DNA of 7,526 nucleotides, taken from assembly GCA_003535395.1 (NCBI GenBank), contig DOHE01000196.1, positions 546 through 8,071 on the forward strand, in the 5' to 3' direction. The stretch comes from Clostridiales bacterium. Lineage in GTDB: Bacteria; Bacillota; Clostridia; UBA8921. The translations under genes were made by a program, and so were the position numbers. Shown here piece after piece: positions 1 to 5,281 of the stretch. Positions within the stretch are counted from its first letter, which is position 1. The number at the start of each line of letters is the position of its first letter. The notes beneath the pieces are model-generated. The model saw nothing but the letters and a program-made list of their open reading frames with translations. It had not been told where the DNA came from and ran no database searches.

Positions 1-380
1 TCGGAAATCAGTTGGGCAGCTTCTTGCCGGTCCTGCAGATGGACAAGGGAATTGCCGATGCAGCAGACCAGATCAAAGGTCTGTCCGCCGGCGATTTTCA
101 GCGCATCCCGCATGTCTGCAGCGATAAATCTTGCAGAGGGGCTTCCGTTGATCGCCTTCTGCCGGGCCAGTCGGATCATCTCTTCATCCAGGTCGACCCC
201 GGTTACATCAAATCCTATTTCTGCCAGCGCCAGAGCGTATGTTCCCGTGCCACAGGCCAGATCCAGGATCCGCTTCCCAGGCACCAGATCCCGGGCCAGA
301 AAATCGACAACAGCATCGTAACGGGGAAACACCACATCATATACCTGGCTCAACGCTTCATAGAATCCCATTTCATTCAT
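1..380 (-). CDS. Class I SAM-dependent methyltransferase, 3' end cut by window edge
   Basis: The first 126 residues are visible; the C-terminal part lies left of position 1. The product should transfer a methyl group from S-adenosylmethionine to an unidentified small molecule or protein in the cytoplasm. SAM-fold motif I ILDLACGTG is at residues 38-46, the acidic end of strand beta2 (GVDLD) at 61-65, and a motif II-like AADMRD at 88-92, followed by FDLVCCIGNSLVHL at 102-115. This order fits the Methyltransf_25/11 type common in Bacillota. I chose the ATG at 378-380; a second in-frame ATG three codons later (369-371) is an alternative. The start overlaps the end of the DUF1638 gene by 8 bp (ATGAATGA), so translation is probably coupled and this is the sixth visible operon gene. 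The substrate cannot be read from the N-terminal half. Confidence 0.88.
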   Translation of the reverse strand, partial: MNEMGFYEALSQVYDVVFPRYDAVVDFLARDLVPGKRILDLACGTGTYALALAEIGFDVTGVDLDEEMIRLARQKAINGSPSARFIAADMRDALKIAGGQTFDLVCCIGNSLVHLQDRQEAAQLIS

Positions 381-1113
381 AGCCCAGGATCTTTTCCATA
401 TCATAGCTGGCAGTAATGCTCCGCCCGGGAGGCACCACCAGAAATTCGTCCGCCAGCGCATCCACCACCGGTACCGTGACCCAGTCCTGGCTCACCAGGA
501 TGCGCAGCAGGCGCATATCTCCCTGGAGCACTACGGGTTCCTGCCGGTCCGGGCTGGCTTTGAAGCGCTCCAGATGGCCCAGGTGGGACAGCTCGGGAAT
601 GTCGATGAAGATATGTTCATGTTTGTCATTCGGGTGGAGTGTGGCCCAGATATAGGCGGCATTGTCCTCGCCGTACTGGTCTGTCAGATCTTTATAGGCA
701 GACGACACATATTCCAGGCTCTTTGTGCCCTTGCGCACCCGTTCCTGATACCCCGGAGAGCTCCAGGGGCAGCTCAGCCGATCCTTGAACTCCTCCAGGA
801 ACCGCGCTTTGGACCCAAGGAAAATAGTACAGCAGTCATGGGCCCGGGGGATCACCAGAGGCAGCTTTTCCGTCTGCAGCCCCAGCACACTGTTGCCGCA
901 AAGCCCGAAGCCCAGCAGGATGGCATCGTAGTCAAAATGGGGATCGTTTTCTGCTTGTGTGATCCTCTTTTGGATATCTCCCCGCAACACTTCCGGGTAT
1001 GTATGAGACTCCTTTGGGGTGAACTCCGGATCCACCAAATGAGGAGACGTGGCGATGGCCATACAGGTCTCCCGGGTAAACACCTCGCAGGAGATGAGCT
1101 TATATCGCAGCAT
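373..1113 (-). CDS. DUF1638 domain protein, function unknown
   Basis: A 246-residue protein recognised as DUF1638 (PF07796) from its overall pattern; it fills the whole length. Visible landmarks are C9-E10 near the start, C17, the glycine-rich GFGLCGNSVLGL at residues 68-79 containing C72, RAHDCCTIFLGS at 90-101 containing H92, D93, C94 and C95, and HEHIFIDI at 165-172. The clustered Cys/His/Asp residues suggest a metal or cofactor site, which is inference. There is no signal peptide or membrane segment. Family members are often found near corrinoid-dependent methyltransferase genes in methanogens and acetogens, but none is visible here. The start is well supported: GGAGG at 1121-1125 lies 7 nt upstream of the ATG. 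The gene begins 3 bp after the hydrolase gene ends and overlaps the methyltransferase by 8 bp. The family call is firm; the function is not known. Confidence 0.85.
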   Translation of the reverse strand: MLRYKLISCEVFTRETCMAIATSPHLVDPEFTPKESHTYPEVLRGDIQKRITQAENDPHFDYDAILLGFGLCGNSVLGLQTEKLPLVIPRAHDCCTIFLGSKARFLEEFKDRLSCPWSSPGYQERVRKGTKSLEYVSSAYKDLTDQYGEDNAAYIWATLHPNDKHEHIFIDIPELSHLGHLERFKASPDRQEPVVLQGDMRLLRILVSQDWVTVPVVDALADEFLVVPPGRSITASYDMEKILGYE

Positions 1114-1116
1114 AGG

Positions 1117-1827
1117 TCATCCTCCAAATGCCGGGAACCAGCACAGCAGTTCCCGTGTCGCCAGTTCATGGCCTTTCCGGCTGGGATGGTTGCTCCAGGA
1201 AAGCAGGTCGGACAGAGCCCCGCCCTGGGCCAGGTATTTTTCAAAAGCGGCAAAACTGTCCGCCAGGCCAACGCCGTATTCCCCGGCCAGACGGCGGATC
1301 AGCTCCGCGTGATCCCGCAGTGGATATGGTTCCAGAGCAAGGGCACTCTCTGCATCCCTTTCCCCGGTGACGGCAGCCGTCAGGGCACTATCCGCAGTGG
1401 GGGTCATCAGCAGCACCTTGACATCCCGGGACAAAGCATTTTCGATCATGCTCCGCCAGGCGGCCTCCGATGCAGCAAGACCGATCCTTCTGTCATTCAG
1501 TGCGTAGTCGAGGGTGAGCACATCCGGCCGGTGGCAAAGCACGGTGTCTTCAAACCGGGCTGCCCCCCGCTCTGAATTCTCTCCGCCGATAGCGGTAACA
1601 ATGACATTGATCACAGCAAAAGGAAACCGGTCCTTAAGGCCCCTGTGCAGCAGGTAGGGATAGGCATTGAAAGTATCCACGCGGGGAGTGGCGAAATACC
1701 CGGCGGGTACGCTGTGCCCGTGACATACCACATTGACGCAGCGATTGGCAGGCCAGTGGGTTTTAAGGATCTGGACGACCGGGTCCAGATAATGATTGGG
1801 ATCAGCAGTTTTCATTTCATCGTACAT
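1117..1827 (-). CDS. SGNH/GDSL-like hydrolase (predicted esterase)
   Basis: A 236-residue cytoplasmic protein without a signal peptide. SGNH hydrolases are serine esterases or deacylases acting on acetylated or acylated substrates. Block I reads CHGHSVPAGYF (residues 35-45), with Ser39 as probable nucleophile in GHS rather than the usual GDS. The block II glycine lies in AIGGENSERG (79-88), block III is YALND (108-112) with Asn111, and block V is SNHPSRKGH (212-220) with His214. The Asp normally three residues before that His is Trp211, so the enzyme may use a Ser-His dyad or belong to a divergent subfamily. The start is uncertain: the ATG at 1825-1827 has AAAGG directly against it, and Met5 (1813-1815) is an alternative with that AAAGG 12 nt away. 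It follows the aldolase by 26 bp and precedes DUF1638 by 3 bp, so it is inside the operon. The substrate is unknown. Confidence 0.8.
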   Translation of the reverse strand: MYDEMKTADPNHYLDPVVQILKTHWPANRCVNVVCHGHSVPAGYFATPRVDTFNAYPYLLHRGLKDRFPFAVINVIVTAIGGENSERGAARFEDTVLCHRPDVLTLDYALNDRRIGLAASEAAWRSMIENALSRDVKVLLMTPTADSALTAAVTGERDAESALALEPYPLRDHAELIRRLAGEYGVGLADSFAAFEKYLAQGGALSDLLSWSNHPSRKGHELATRELLCWFPAFGG

Positions 1828-1853
1828 CCTTTCCGGATCCTGTTTTCCAGGAT

Positions 1854-2567
1854 CTATTTTCCTGTGAGCCAGGGATCCATGCGCCGGGGAATGCCCCCGG
1901 TGGCGATGCCCAGGTCTTCCCGCAACCGGATAATATCTGCCAGCTGCGCCTCCGTCAGCTCGTTGGCTCTGCCAAAGAAATTGCGCAGGTACATCGCAAT
2001 GAGCGCGTAATTTTCCAGAGCCTCCAGCCGGTAAAACGCCTCATACACATCCCGCCCCCAGGCCAGAGGCCCATGGTTGGCCAGCAGCACTGCGTTGTAC
2101 TCCCGGCAGTACGGGGCGATGGAATCCGGAACTTCCTGGGAGCCTGGACGCGCATAGGGGGCGACCCGTACCACCCCCAGGTTGACGATCGCTTCCGGAT
2201 AAAAGGCAAAATCCAGGTCCACTCCAGCAATGGCAAAAGCGGTGGAGACCGGTGGATGAGCGTGCACGGCCCCGCCTGCGTGTGGATTCTCTGTATAAAC
2301 CCGAAGGTGCATTTTGATTTCCGAGGACGCAGGACGGCTTCCTTCCAGTACTTTTCCGGACAGAGACAGTTTGACCAGGTCCTCTTCCTTCATATATCCC
2401 TTGGACACCCCGGCAGGAGTAGCCCAGATCGTATCAGGGCCAGCACGCAGACTGATATTTCCATCGTTGGATGCTACGAAACCTTTCTCATACATGCGGC
2501 GGCCGATGTCCAGGATGGCCTGTCGGGCGGCAGAGTCGGTGAGGGTGAAAAAGTGTGCATTATCCAT
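1854..2567 (-). CDS. Class II aldolase, probable 5-deoxyribulose / 5-methylthioribulose-1-phosphate aldolase
   Basis: A 237-residue zinc-dependent aldolase of the FucA/AraD/adducin family. Phosphate-binding motifs are SNDGNIS (residues 33-39) and TPAGVSKG (50-57). SSE at 81-83 supplies the catalytic Glu83, HAHPP at 102-106 supplies zinc ligands His102 and His104, and NHG at 164-166 supplies the third, His165. Family members reversibly cleave ketose-1-phosphates to DHAP and an aldehyde. Placement directly after mtnA argues for the DHAP-shunt role (Ald2/DrdA type) on the ribulose-1-phosphate made by MtnA, rather than fuculose-phosphate; MtnB dehydratase shares the fold and is the main alternative. 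I chose the ATG at 2565-2567; the in-frame ATG at 2627 adds 20 residues that do not look like the family. AAAGGAGG lies at 2581-2588, 13 nt from the ATG, with a C8 run in the spacer. The gene overlaps mtnA by 8 bp. Confidence 0.9.
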   Translation of the reverse strand: MDNAHFFTLTDSAARQAILDIGRRMYEKGFVASNDGNISLRAGPDTIWATPAGVSKGYMKEEDLVKLSLSGKVLEGSRPASSEIKMHLRVYTENPHAGGAVHAHPPVSTAFAIAGVDLDFAFYPEAIVNLGVVRVAPYARPGSQEVPDSIAPYCREYNAVLLANHGPLAWGRDVYEAFYRLEALENYALIAMYLRNFFGRANELTEAQLADIIRLREDLGIATGGIPRRMDPWLTGK

Positions 2568-3726
2568 GGGGGGGGAAAGACCTCCTTTGTTCCATTTGTC
2601 GGCGAACAGTGGCCAGAGACTCGCCATAAGGCGGCTGTACTGCCCCGAACTCGGTGATGATTCCGGTGATCAGCGCTGCATCCGTCACATCGAATGCCGG
2701 GTTGTACACCCCGACCCCCTCCGGCGCCATACGCTGCCGGTACCACAGGTCCGTGACCTCCTCCGGCCGGCGCAGCTCGATCGGGATGTCCGCTCCGGTG
2801 GCGCACCCAAAATCCAGGGTGGATGTGGGCGCACACACGTAAAACGGGATCTGATAATGTTTCGCCAGGATGGCGACCCCGGACGTTCCGATTTTATTGG
2901 CGGTATCCCCGTTGGCCGCTACCCGGTCACAGCCCACCAGCACCGCCTGGACCCAGCCGTTTTTCATGACGATGGACGCCATGTTGTCGCAAATCAGTGT
3001 CACATCCACCCCTGCGGCCATGAGTTCATACGCCGTCAGTCGGGCTCCCTGCAGCAGAGGCCGGGTCTCGTCAGCAAAAACCTTGAATCCATATCCCCGC
3101 TCCTGCCCCAGCAGCATGGGCGCCAGCGCCGTGCCGTACCGTGTAGTAGCCAGCTGGCCGGCATTGCAGTGGGTGAGCAGTCCCATTCCCGGTTTCAGCA
3201 GTGCAAGCGCATTTTCCCCGATGCTTCGGTTCACAGCTTCATCTTCGTCCCGGATGGCATCCGCTGCATCCTTCAGCGCAGCTTTCACCGCGGGCAGCTG
3301 CAACCCATGGGAAAGGCTCCGCTCCAGGCAGTCCGTCATCCGGTCCAGTGCCCAGAACAGGTTGACTGCAGTCGGCCGGGATGTAGCCAGGAATCGTGCA
3401 GCCTCAAGCAGTCTGCGGCGGAAGTCTTCCCGGTCCACAGCAGCAGTGGTGGTGGCGGCAACAGTGGCTGCGGCAACAGTGGCGGCGGCCGCAGTGGCGG
3501 CGTCAACAGTGGCGGCGGCCGCCAGGTATACGCCGTAGGCTGCAGCAACCCCGATCGCCGGAGCTCCCCGTACCCGAAGGCTTTGAATGGCTTCGTGGAT
3601 CTCCTCCGTGGTTTTCAGATGCAGGATCCGGCACTCCCCGGGCAACAGTGTCTGATCCAGCAGCAGCAGTTCATTTTTTTCATCATCCAGTGCAACGGCT
3701 TTCAGCTTCTGCCCCGGGCCTGTCAT
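2560..3726 (-). CDS. mtnA: S-methyl-5-thioribose-1-phosphate isomerase
   Basis: A 388-residue aldose-ketose isomerase of the eIF2B-related family. It converts 5-methylthioribose-1-phosphate (and, in relatives, 5-deoxyribose-1-phosphate) to the ribulose-1-phosphate in salvage of MTA and 5'-deoxyadenosine. The family signature RVRGAPAIG is at 51-59, THCNAG at 185-190 carries catalytic Cys187, and GCDRVAANGD at 265-274 carries catalytic Asp267. The protein is about 35-45 residues longer than the usual 340-355. Most of the excess is an Ala/Thr/Val tract at 69-97 built of pentapeptide repeats; the rest is a short C-terminal tail ending in SFPPHG. It starts in a 4-bp ATGA overlap with the cyclophilin gene and its stop overlaps the aldolase start by 8 bp. 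No MTR kinase or MTA nucleosidase gene is visible, so the substrate must be supplied from elsewhere. Confidence 0.95.
   Translation of the reverse strand: MTGPGQKLKAVALDDEKNELLLLDQTLLPGECRILHLKTTEEIHEAIQSLRVRGAPAIGVAAAYGVYLAAAATVDAATAAAATVAAATVAATTTAAVDREDFRRRLLEAARFLATSRPTAVNLFWALDRMTDCLERSLSHGLQLPAVKAALKDAADAIRDEDEAVNRSIGENALALLKPGMGLLTHCNAGQLATTRYGTALAPMLLGQERGYGFKVFADETRPLLQGARLTAYELMAAGVDVTLICDNMASIVMKNGWVQAVLVGCDRVAANGDTANKIGTSGVAILAKHYQIPFYVCAPTSTLDFGCATGADIPIELRRPEEVTDLWYRQRMAPEGVGVYNPAFDVTDAALITGIITEFGAVQPPYGESLATVRRQMEQRRSFPPHG
2568..2575 (-). repeat. C8 homopolymer at the mtnA/aldolase junction
   Basis: Eight consecutive C (minus strand) lie inside the last codons of mtnA and between the AAAGGAGG ribosome binding site (2581-2588) and the aldolase ATG (2565-2567). 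Length changes here would alter both the MtnA C-terminus and the spacing of the aldolase start. Loss of one C places mtnA in the aldolase frame. Confidence 0.9.
3439..3522 (-). repeat. In-frame 15-bp minisatellite within mtnA
   Basis: About four 15-bp units start at 3459, 3474, 3489 and 3504 on the plus strand, with a degenerate 18-bp unit before them at 3441-3458. A 19-bp segment is repeated exactly at 3474-3492 and 3504-3522. Because 15 is a multiple of three, the repeats encode pentapeptides of ATVAA type (residues 72-96 of MtnA) without breaking the frame. The tract sits just after the helix following the RGAPAIG motif, where relatives have only a short loop. Confidence 0.85.
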
Positions 3727-4247
3727 ACCTTTTCCACTTCCCCGTAGTTTTCTCCAAAGGTTTCCACCGTCACCTTTTTCATACGCTGGGGCTCATCCGG
3801 CCAGTCCTGCGCGTTGCGTTTCACAGAAATGATCCGGTCCACTTCCTCCATTCCCTCCAGTACTTTCCCAAAGGCGGCATATTGCCCGTCCAGGTGGGGC
3901 GCAGGCGCTGCCATGATGAAAAATTGTGAACCGGCAGAATCCGGCCGCATGGAACGGGCCATGGAAATCACGCCCCGCTCGTGGGTCAGGGAATTGTCAA
4001 AACCGTTGCGGCTAAATTCACCGCGGATGCAGTACCCGGGTCCGCCCATACCGGTGCCGTCCGGGTCTCCGCCCTGGATCATAAACCCGGGGATGACCCG
4101 GTGAAAAACCGTGCCGTCGTAAAAACCTTTGCCGGCCAGGCACAAAAAGTTGCGAACCGTATTGGGAGCGGTATCAGGGTAAAGCTCCACCTTGATAACA
4201 GCTCCATTTTCCATTTCAATAATGATTTGCGGATCAGATCGTGACAT
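3723..4247 (-). CDS. Cyclophilin-type peptidyl-prolyl cis-trans isomerase
   Basis: A 174-residue single-domain cyclophilin catalysing cis-trans isomerisation of Xaa-Pro bonds. It carries the signature FHRVIPGFMIQGGDP (residues 48-62), with Arg50, Phe55 and Gln58 matching the human CypA catalytic R55, F60 and Q63. GSQFFI is at 106-111 and HLDGQYAAFGKV at 118-129. The CypA tryptophan W121, which contributes to cyclosporin binding, is His118 here, as in many bacterial members. There is no signal peptide or lipobox, so it acts in the cytoplasm. The ATG is preceded by GGAG at 4257-4260 with 9 nt spacing. It is the first gene of the operon, reading from a promoter at 4319-4347, and overlaps mtnA by 4 bp (ATGA). 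Why a folding catalyst leads a salvage operon is not explained by the sequence; it may simply be a housekeeping passenger. Confidence 0.95.
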   Translation of the reverse strand: MSRSDPQIIIEMENGAVIKVELYPDTAPNTVRNFLCLAGKGFYDGTVFHRVIPGFMIQGGDPDGTGMGGPGYCIRGEFSRNGFDNSLTHERGVISMARSMRPDSAGSQFFIMAAPAPHLDGQYAAFGKVLEGMEEVDRIISVKRNAQDWPDEPQRMKKVTVETFGENYGEVEKV

Positions 4248-4271
4248 GTTGAGTATCTCCTGTCCATAAAG

Positions 4272-4348
4272 TAATCAGTTATCCCGACCGGCCTTCCGGT
4301 CACGCAGGAATCGCTATCATAATATAGAAGCGGGGGACATGCGTCAAG
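4272..4348. repeat. 77-bp direct repeat, copy A
   Basis: Identical to copy B (5153-5229) at 76 of 77 positions, in the same orientation, 881 bp apart. The single difference is A at 4287 versus C at 5168. The copy contains the minus-strand promoter and most of the 5' leader of the cyclophilin-mtnA operon. It also holds a perfect 6-bp stem (GACCGG 4286-4291 and CCGGTC 4296-4301, loop CCTT), which would be transcribed about 10 nt into the leader. The stem lacks a U-run, so I do not call it a terminator. Confidence 0.95.
4319..4347 (-). promoter_or_regulatory. Sigma-A type promoter of the cyclophilin-mtnA operon
   Basis: On the minus strand there is a -35 TTGACG (4342-4347), a 17-bp spacer and a -10 TATTAT (4319-4324). 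Spacing is ideal and each box has one mismatch to consensus. The start of transcription would fall near 4312, leaving a leader of about 65 nt before the ATG at 4247. No operator is evident in it. Confidence 0.75.
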
Positions 4349-4398
4349 TAGAACCACCCACCAAAGGTATCAAATTGCAATAGTAAACCGTCGGATTT

Positions 4399-4409
4399 TG
4401 GTATATAAT
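4399..4409 (+). promoter_or_regulatory. Possible promoter of the toxin-antitoxin pair
   Basis: A TATAAT at 4404-4409, overlapping an extended -10 form (TG, one base, TATATA at 4399-4407), lies about 45 bp before the antitoxin ATG. There is no good -35 at normal spacing; TTGCAA at 4375-4380 is too far (23 bp). The 105 bp between copy A and the antitoxin start (4349-4453) otherwise show nothing recognisable. Strength is uncertain. Confidence 0.4.
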
Positions 4410-4453
4410 TATTGAAAACGAAGAATTCAAAGCTGTTGACAGGAGTGTAGCGC

Positions 4454-4774
4454 ATGGTATATTCCATAGACGAGTTAAGCAAAAGAATAGCACCGATCGC
4501 CATGAAATACAACCTGCGCGCCGTATATATTTTTGGCTCCTACGCCCGTAACGAGGCAACAGAAAACAGCGATGTGGACGTGCTGATTGACCGGACGGAT
4601 TCAAAAGTGAAGAATTTGTTTGACATGGGCGGCTTGTACAACGACTTGTGTGAAAGCATCGGCAAAGAAGTGGATTTAGTTACAACGCAGACTTTGGAGC
4701 AGGAGAGTACCCGGCAGCGGACACCTTGGTTCGTTAAAAACGTACGAACGGAGATGTTAAAGATTTATGAATAG
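4454..4774 (+). CDS. mntA: MntA-like nucleotidyltransferase antitoxin
   Basis: A 106-residue minimal nucleotidyltransferase of the MNT family. The motif GSYARNEATENSDVDV (residues 28-43) gives the glycine-serine nucleotide-binding loop and the metal-binding Asp40 and Asp42; Asp74 in EVDLVT is the third carboxylate, so the active site looks intact. In the characterised MntA/HepT systems this enzyme neutralises the toxin by transferring AMP units from ATP onto a toxin tyrosine near its catalytic motif. The start has AGGAG at 4441-4445, 8 nt before the ATG. The gene overlaps the toxin gene by 8 bp, typical of coupled toxin-antitoxin pairs. Base composition is lower in GC than both neighbouring operons, suggesting recent acquisition. 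Confidence 0.9.
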   Translation: MVYSIDELSKRIAPIAMKYNLRAVYIFGSYARNEATENSDVDVLIDRTDSKVKNLFDMGGLYNDLCESIGKEVDLVTTQTLEQESTRQRTPWFVKNVRTEMLKIYE

Positions 4775-5132
4775 CGGAGACTTGCAAAGGATAATGCATA
4801 TCTTGACCTATTGCCGGGATATAGAAAGCTTTATCAAGAGATTTGGAATGGACTATCAGGCATTTATAATGGATAGGGCTTATTTTAATGCTGTATCCAT
4901 GTGTATTTTGCAGATAGGGGAATTGGCAAATGGCCTTTCTGTTGAGTTTCGAGAGGAGACTAAAGAGCAGATGCAATGGGACCTTATACGGGGAATGCGG
5001 AACTGGCTCGCCCATGCCTACACAGAAATGGATGAAAATGTCATCTGGGAAACGGCAACAAATAGCATCCCGGTGCTATTACACTTTTGCAAAAAAGTTA
5101 TTGCACAAGTGACAAACGATAAGGGTCTGTAA
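4767..5132 (+). CDS. hepT: HepT-like HEPN-domain RNase toxin (DUF86 family)
   Basis: A 121-residue all-alpha HEPN protein. The catalytic motif RNWLAHAY (residues 78-85) is the RX4HXY signature: Arg78 and His83 form the RNase site of the dimer, and Tyr85 is the position AMPylated by the partner antitoxin in characterised homologues. It is expected to cleave cellular RNA and arrest growth when not neutralised. Length and architecture match complete family members, so the module looks functional. The ATG lies within the last codons of the antitoxin gene, giving an 8-bp overlap (ATGAATAG, 4767-4774) and probable translational coupling. The 20 bp after the stop (5133-5152) contain no terminator, and the second 77-bp repeat follows directly. 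Confidence 0.9.
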   Translation: MNSGDLQRIMHILTYCRDIESFIKRFGMDYQAFIMDRAYFNAVSMCILQIGELANGLSVEFREETKEQMQWDLIRGMRNWLAHAYTEMDENVIWETATNSIPVLLHFCKKVIAQVTNDKGL

Positions 5133-5152
5133 TCATTGACCATTCCGAAAAA

Positions 5153-5229
5153 TAATCAGTTATCCCGCCCGGCCTTCCGGTCACGCAGGAATCGCTATCA
5201 TAATATAGAAGCGGGGGACATGCGTCAAG
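5153..5229. repeat. 77-bp direct repeat, copy B
   Basis: Second copy of the repeat at 4272-4348, in the same orientation, starting 20 bp after the toxin gene stop. The one difference (C at 5168) falls in the left arm of the small palindrome and breaks one base pair of the stem, so copy B has the weaker hairpin. Beyond 5229 similarity to copy A stops abruptly. Confidence 0.95.
5200..5228 (-). promoter_or_regulatory. Duplicate minus-strand promoter facing the toxin gene
   Basis: Copy B preserves the -35 TTGACG (5223-5228), 17-bp spacer and -10 TATTAT (5200-5205) of the operon promoter unchanged. Transcription would start near 5193 and run leftwards, antisense to hepT and then mntA. Without a terminator it could continue into the cyclophilin operon. 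Confidence 0.6.
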
Positions 5230-5253
5230 AGACATTCCGGTGATCCTCAGGCA

Positions 5254-5281
5254 TTGACTATACCCCACGGGGTATTATAAT
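5254..5281 (+). promoter_or_regulatory. csoR promoter with embedded CsoR-type operator
   Basis: A -35 TTGACT (5254-5259) and a consensus -10 TATAAT (5276-5281) are separated by 16 bp. The spacer itself is a perfect inverted repeat ATACCCC-AC-GGGGTAT (5260-5275). G/C-tract palindromes with TA-rich ends are the characteristic operator of CsoR-family repressors. Binding here would block RNA polymerase, so the downstream gene is almost certainly autoregulated. Confidence 0.88.

Larger units (their letters stand above)
4272..5229. mobile_element. Putative inserted cassette: toxin-antitoxin module between 77-bp direct repeats
   Basis: An 881-bp unit (one repeat plus 804 bp of unique DNA, 4349-5152) appears to have been inserted between two formerly divergent promoters. 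The unique DNA is clearly AT-richer than its surroundings: 24/60 GC at 4801-4860 and 21/60 at 4861-4920, against 41/60 at 3121-3180 in mtnA. It contains only the antitoxin and toxin genes, with no integrase, transposase or terminal inverted repeats. Recombination between the repeats would excise it cleanly and restore one promoter. How it arrived is unknown. Confidence 0.5.

Noticed and set aside
574..1575. A 333-codon plus-strand open frame opposite DUF1638 and the SGNH hydrolase
   Set aside because: It covers parts of two well-supported minus-strand genes and shows no family motif.
2314..3747. A 477-codon plus-strand open frame opposite mtnA and the aldolase
   Set aside because: It is antisense to two clearly recognisable enzymes, has Gln/Gly/Ser/Arg-rich low-complexity content, spans an operon junction and has no recognisable domain. 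It is a by-product of high GC.
4248..4318. SAM-responsive riboswitch in the leader of the mtnA operon
   Set aside because: The leader is only about 65 nt, has one small stem-loop without a U-run, and none of the conserved cores of known SAM riboswitches was recognisable.
373..4774. Three gene pairs each overlapping by exactly 8 bp (373-380, 2560-2567, 4767-4774)
   Set aside because: Overlaps of 8 bp are a common class in compact bacterial operons, and one pair belongs to the foreign cassette, so I see no special mechanism beyond ordinary translational coupling.
4272..5229. Classical transposon with a 77-bp target-site duplication
   Set aside because: Target duplications made by transposases are normally far shorter, there are no terminal inverted repeats at the inner ends (4349 and 5152), and no transposase lies inside.
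5235..5246. A 12-bp match between the csoR upstream region and the 3' part of mtnA near 2655
   Set aside because: Too short and isolated to mean anything in a biased-composition window of this size.
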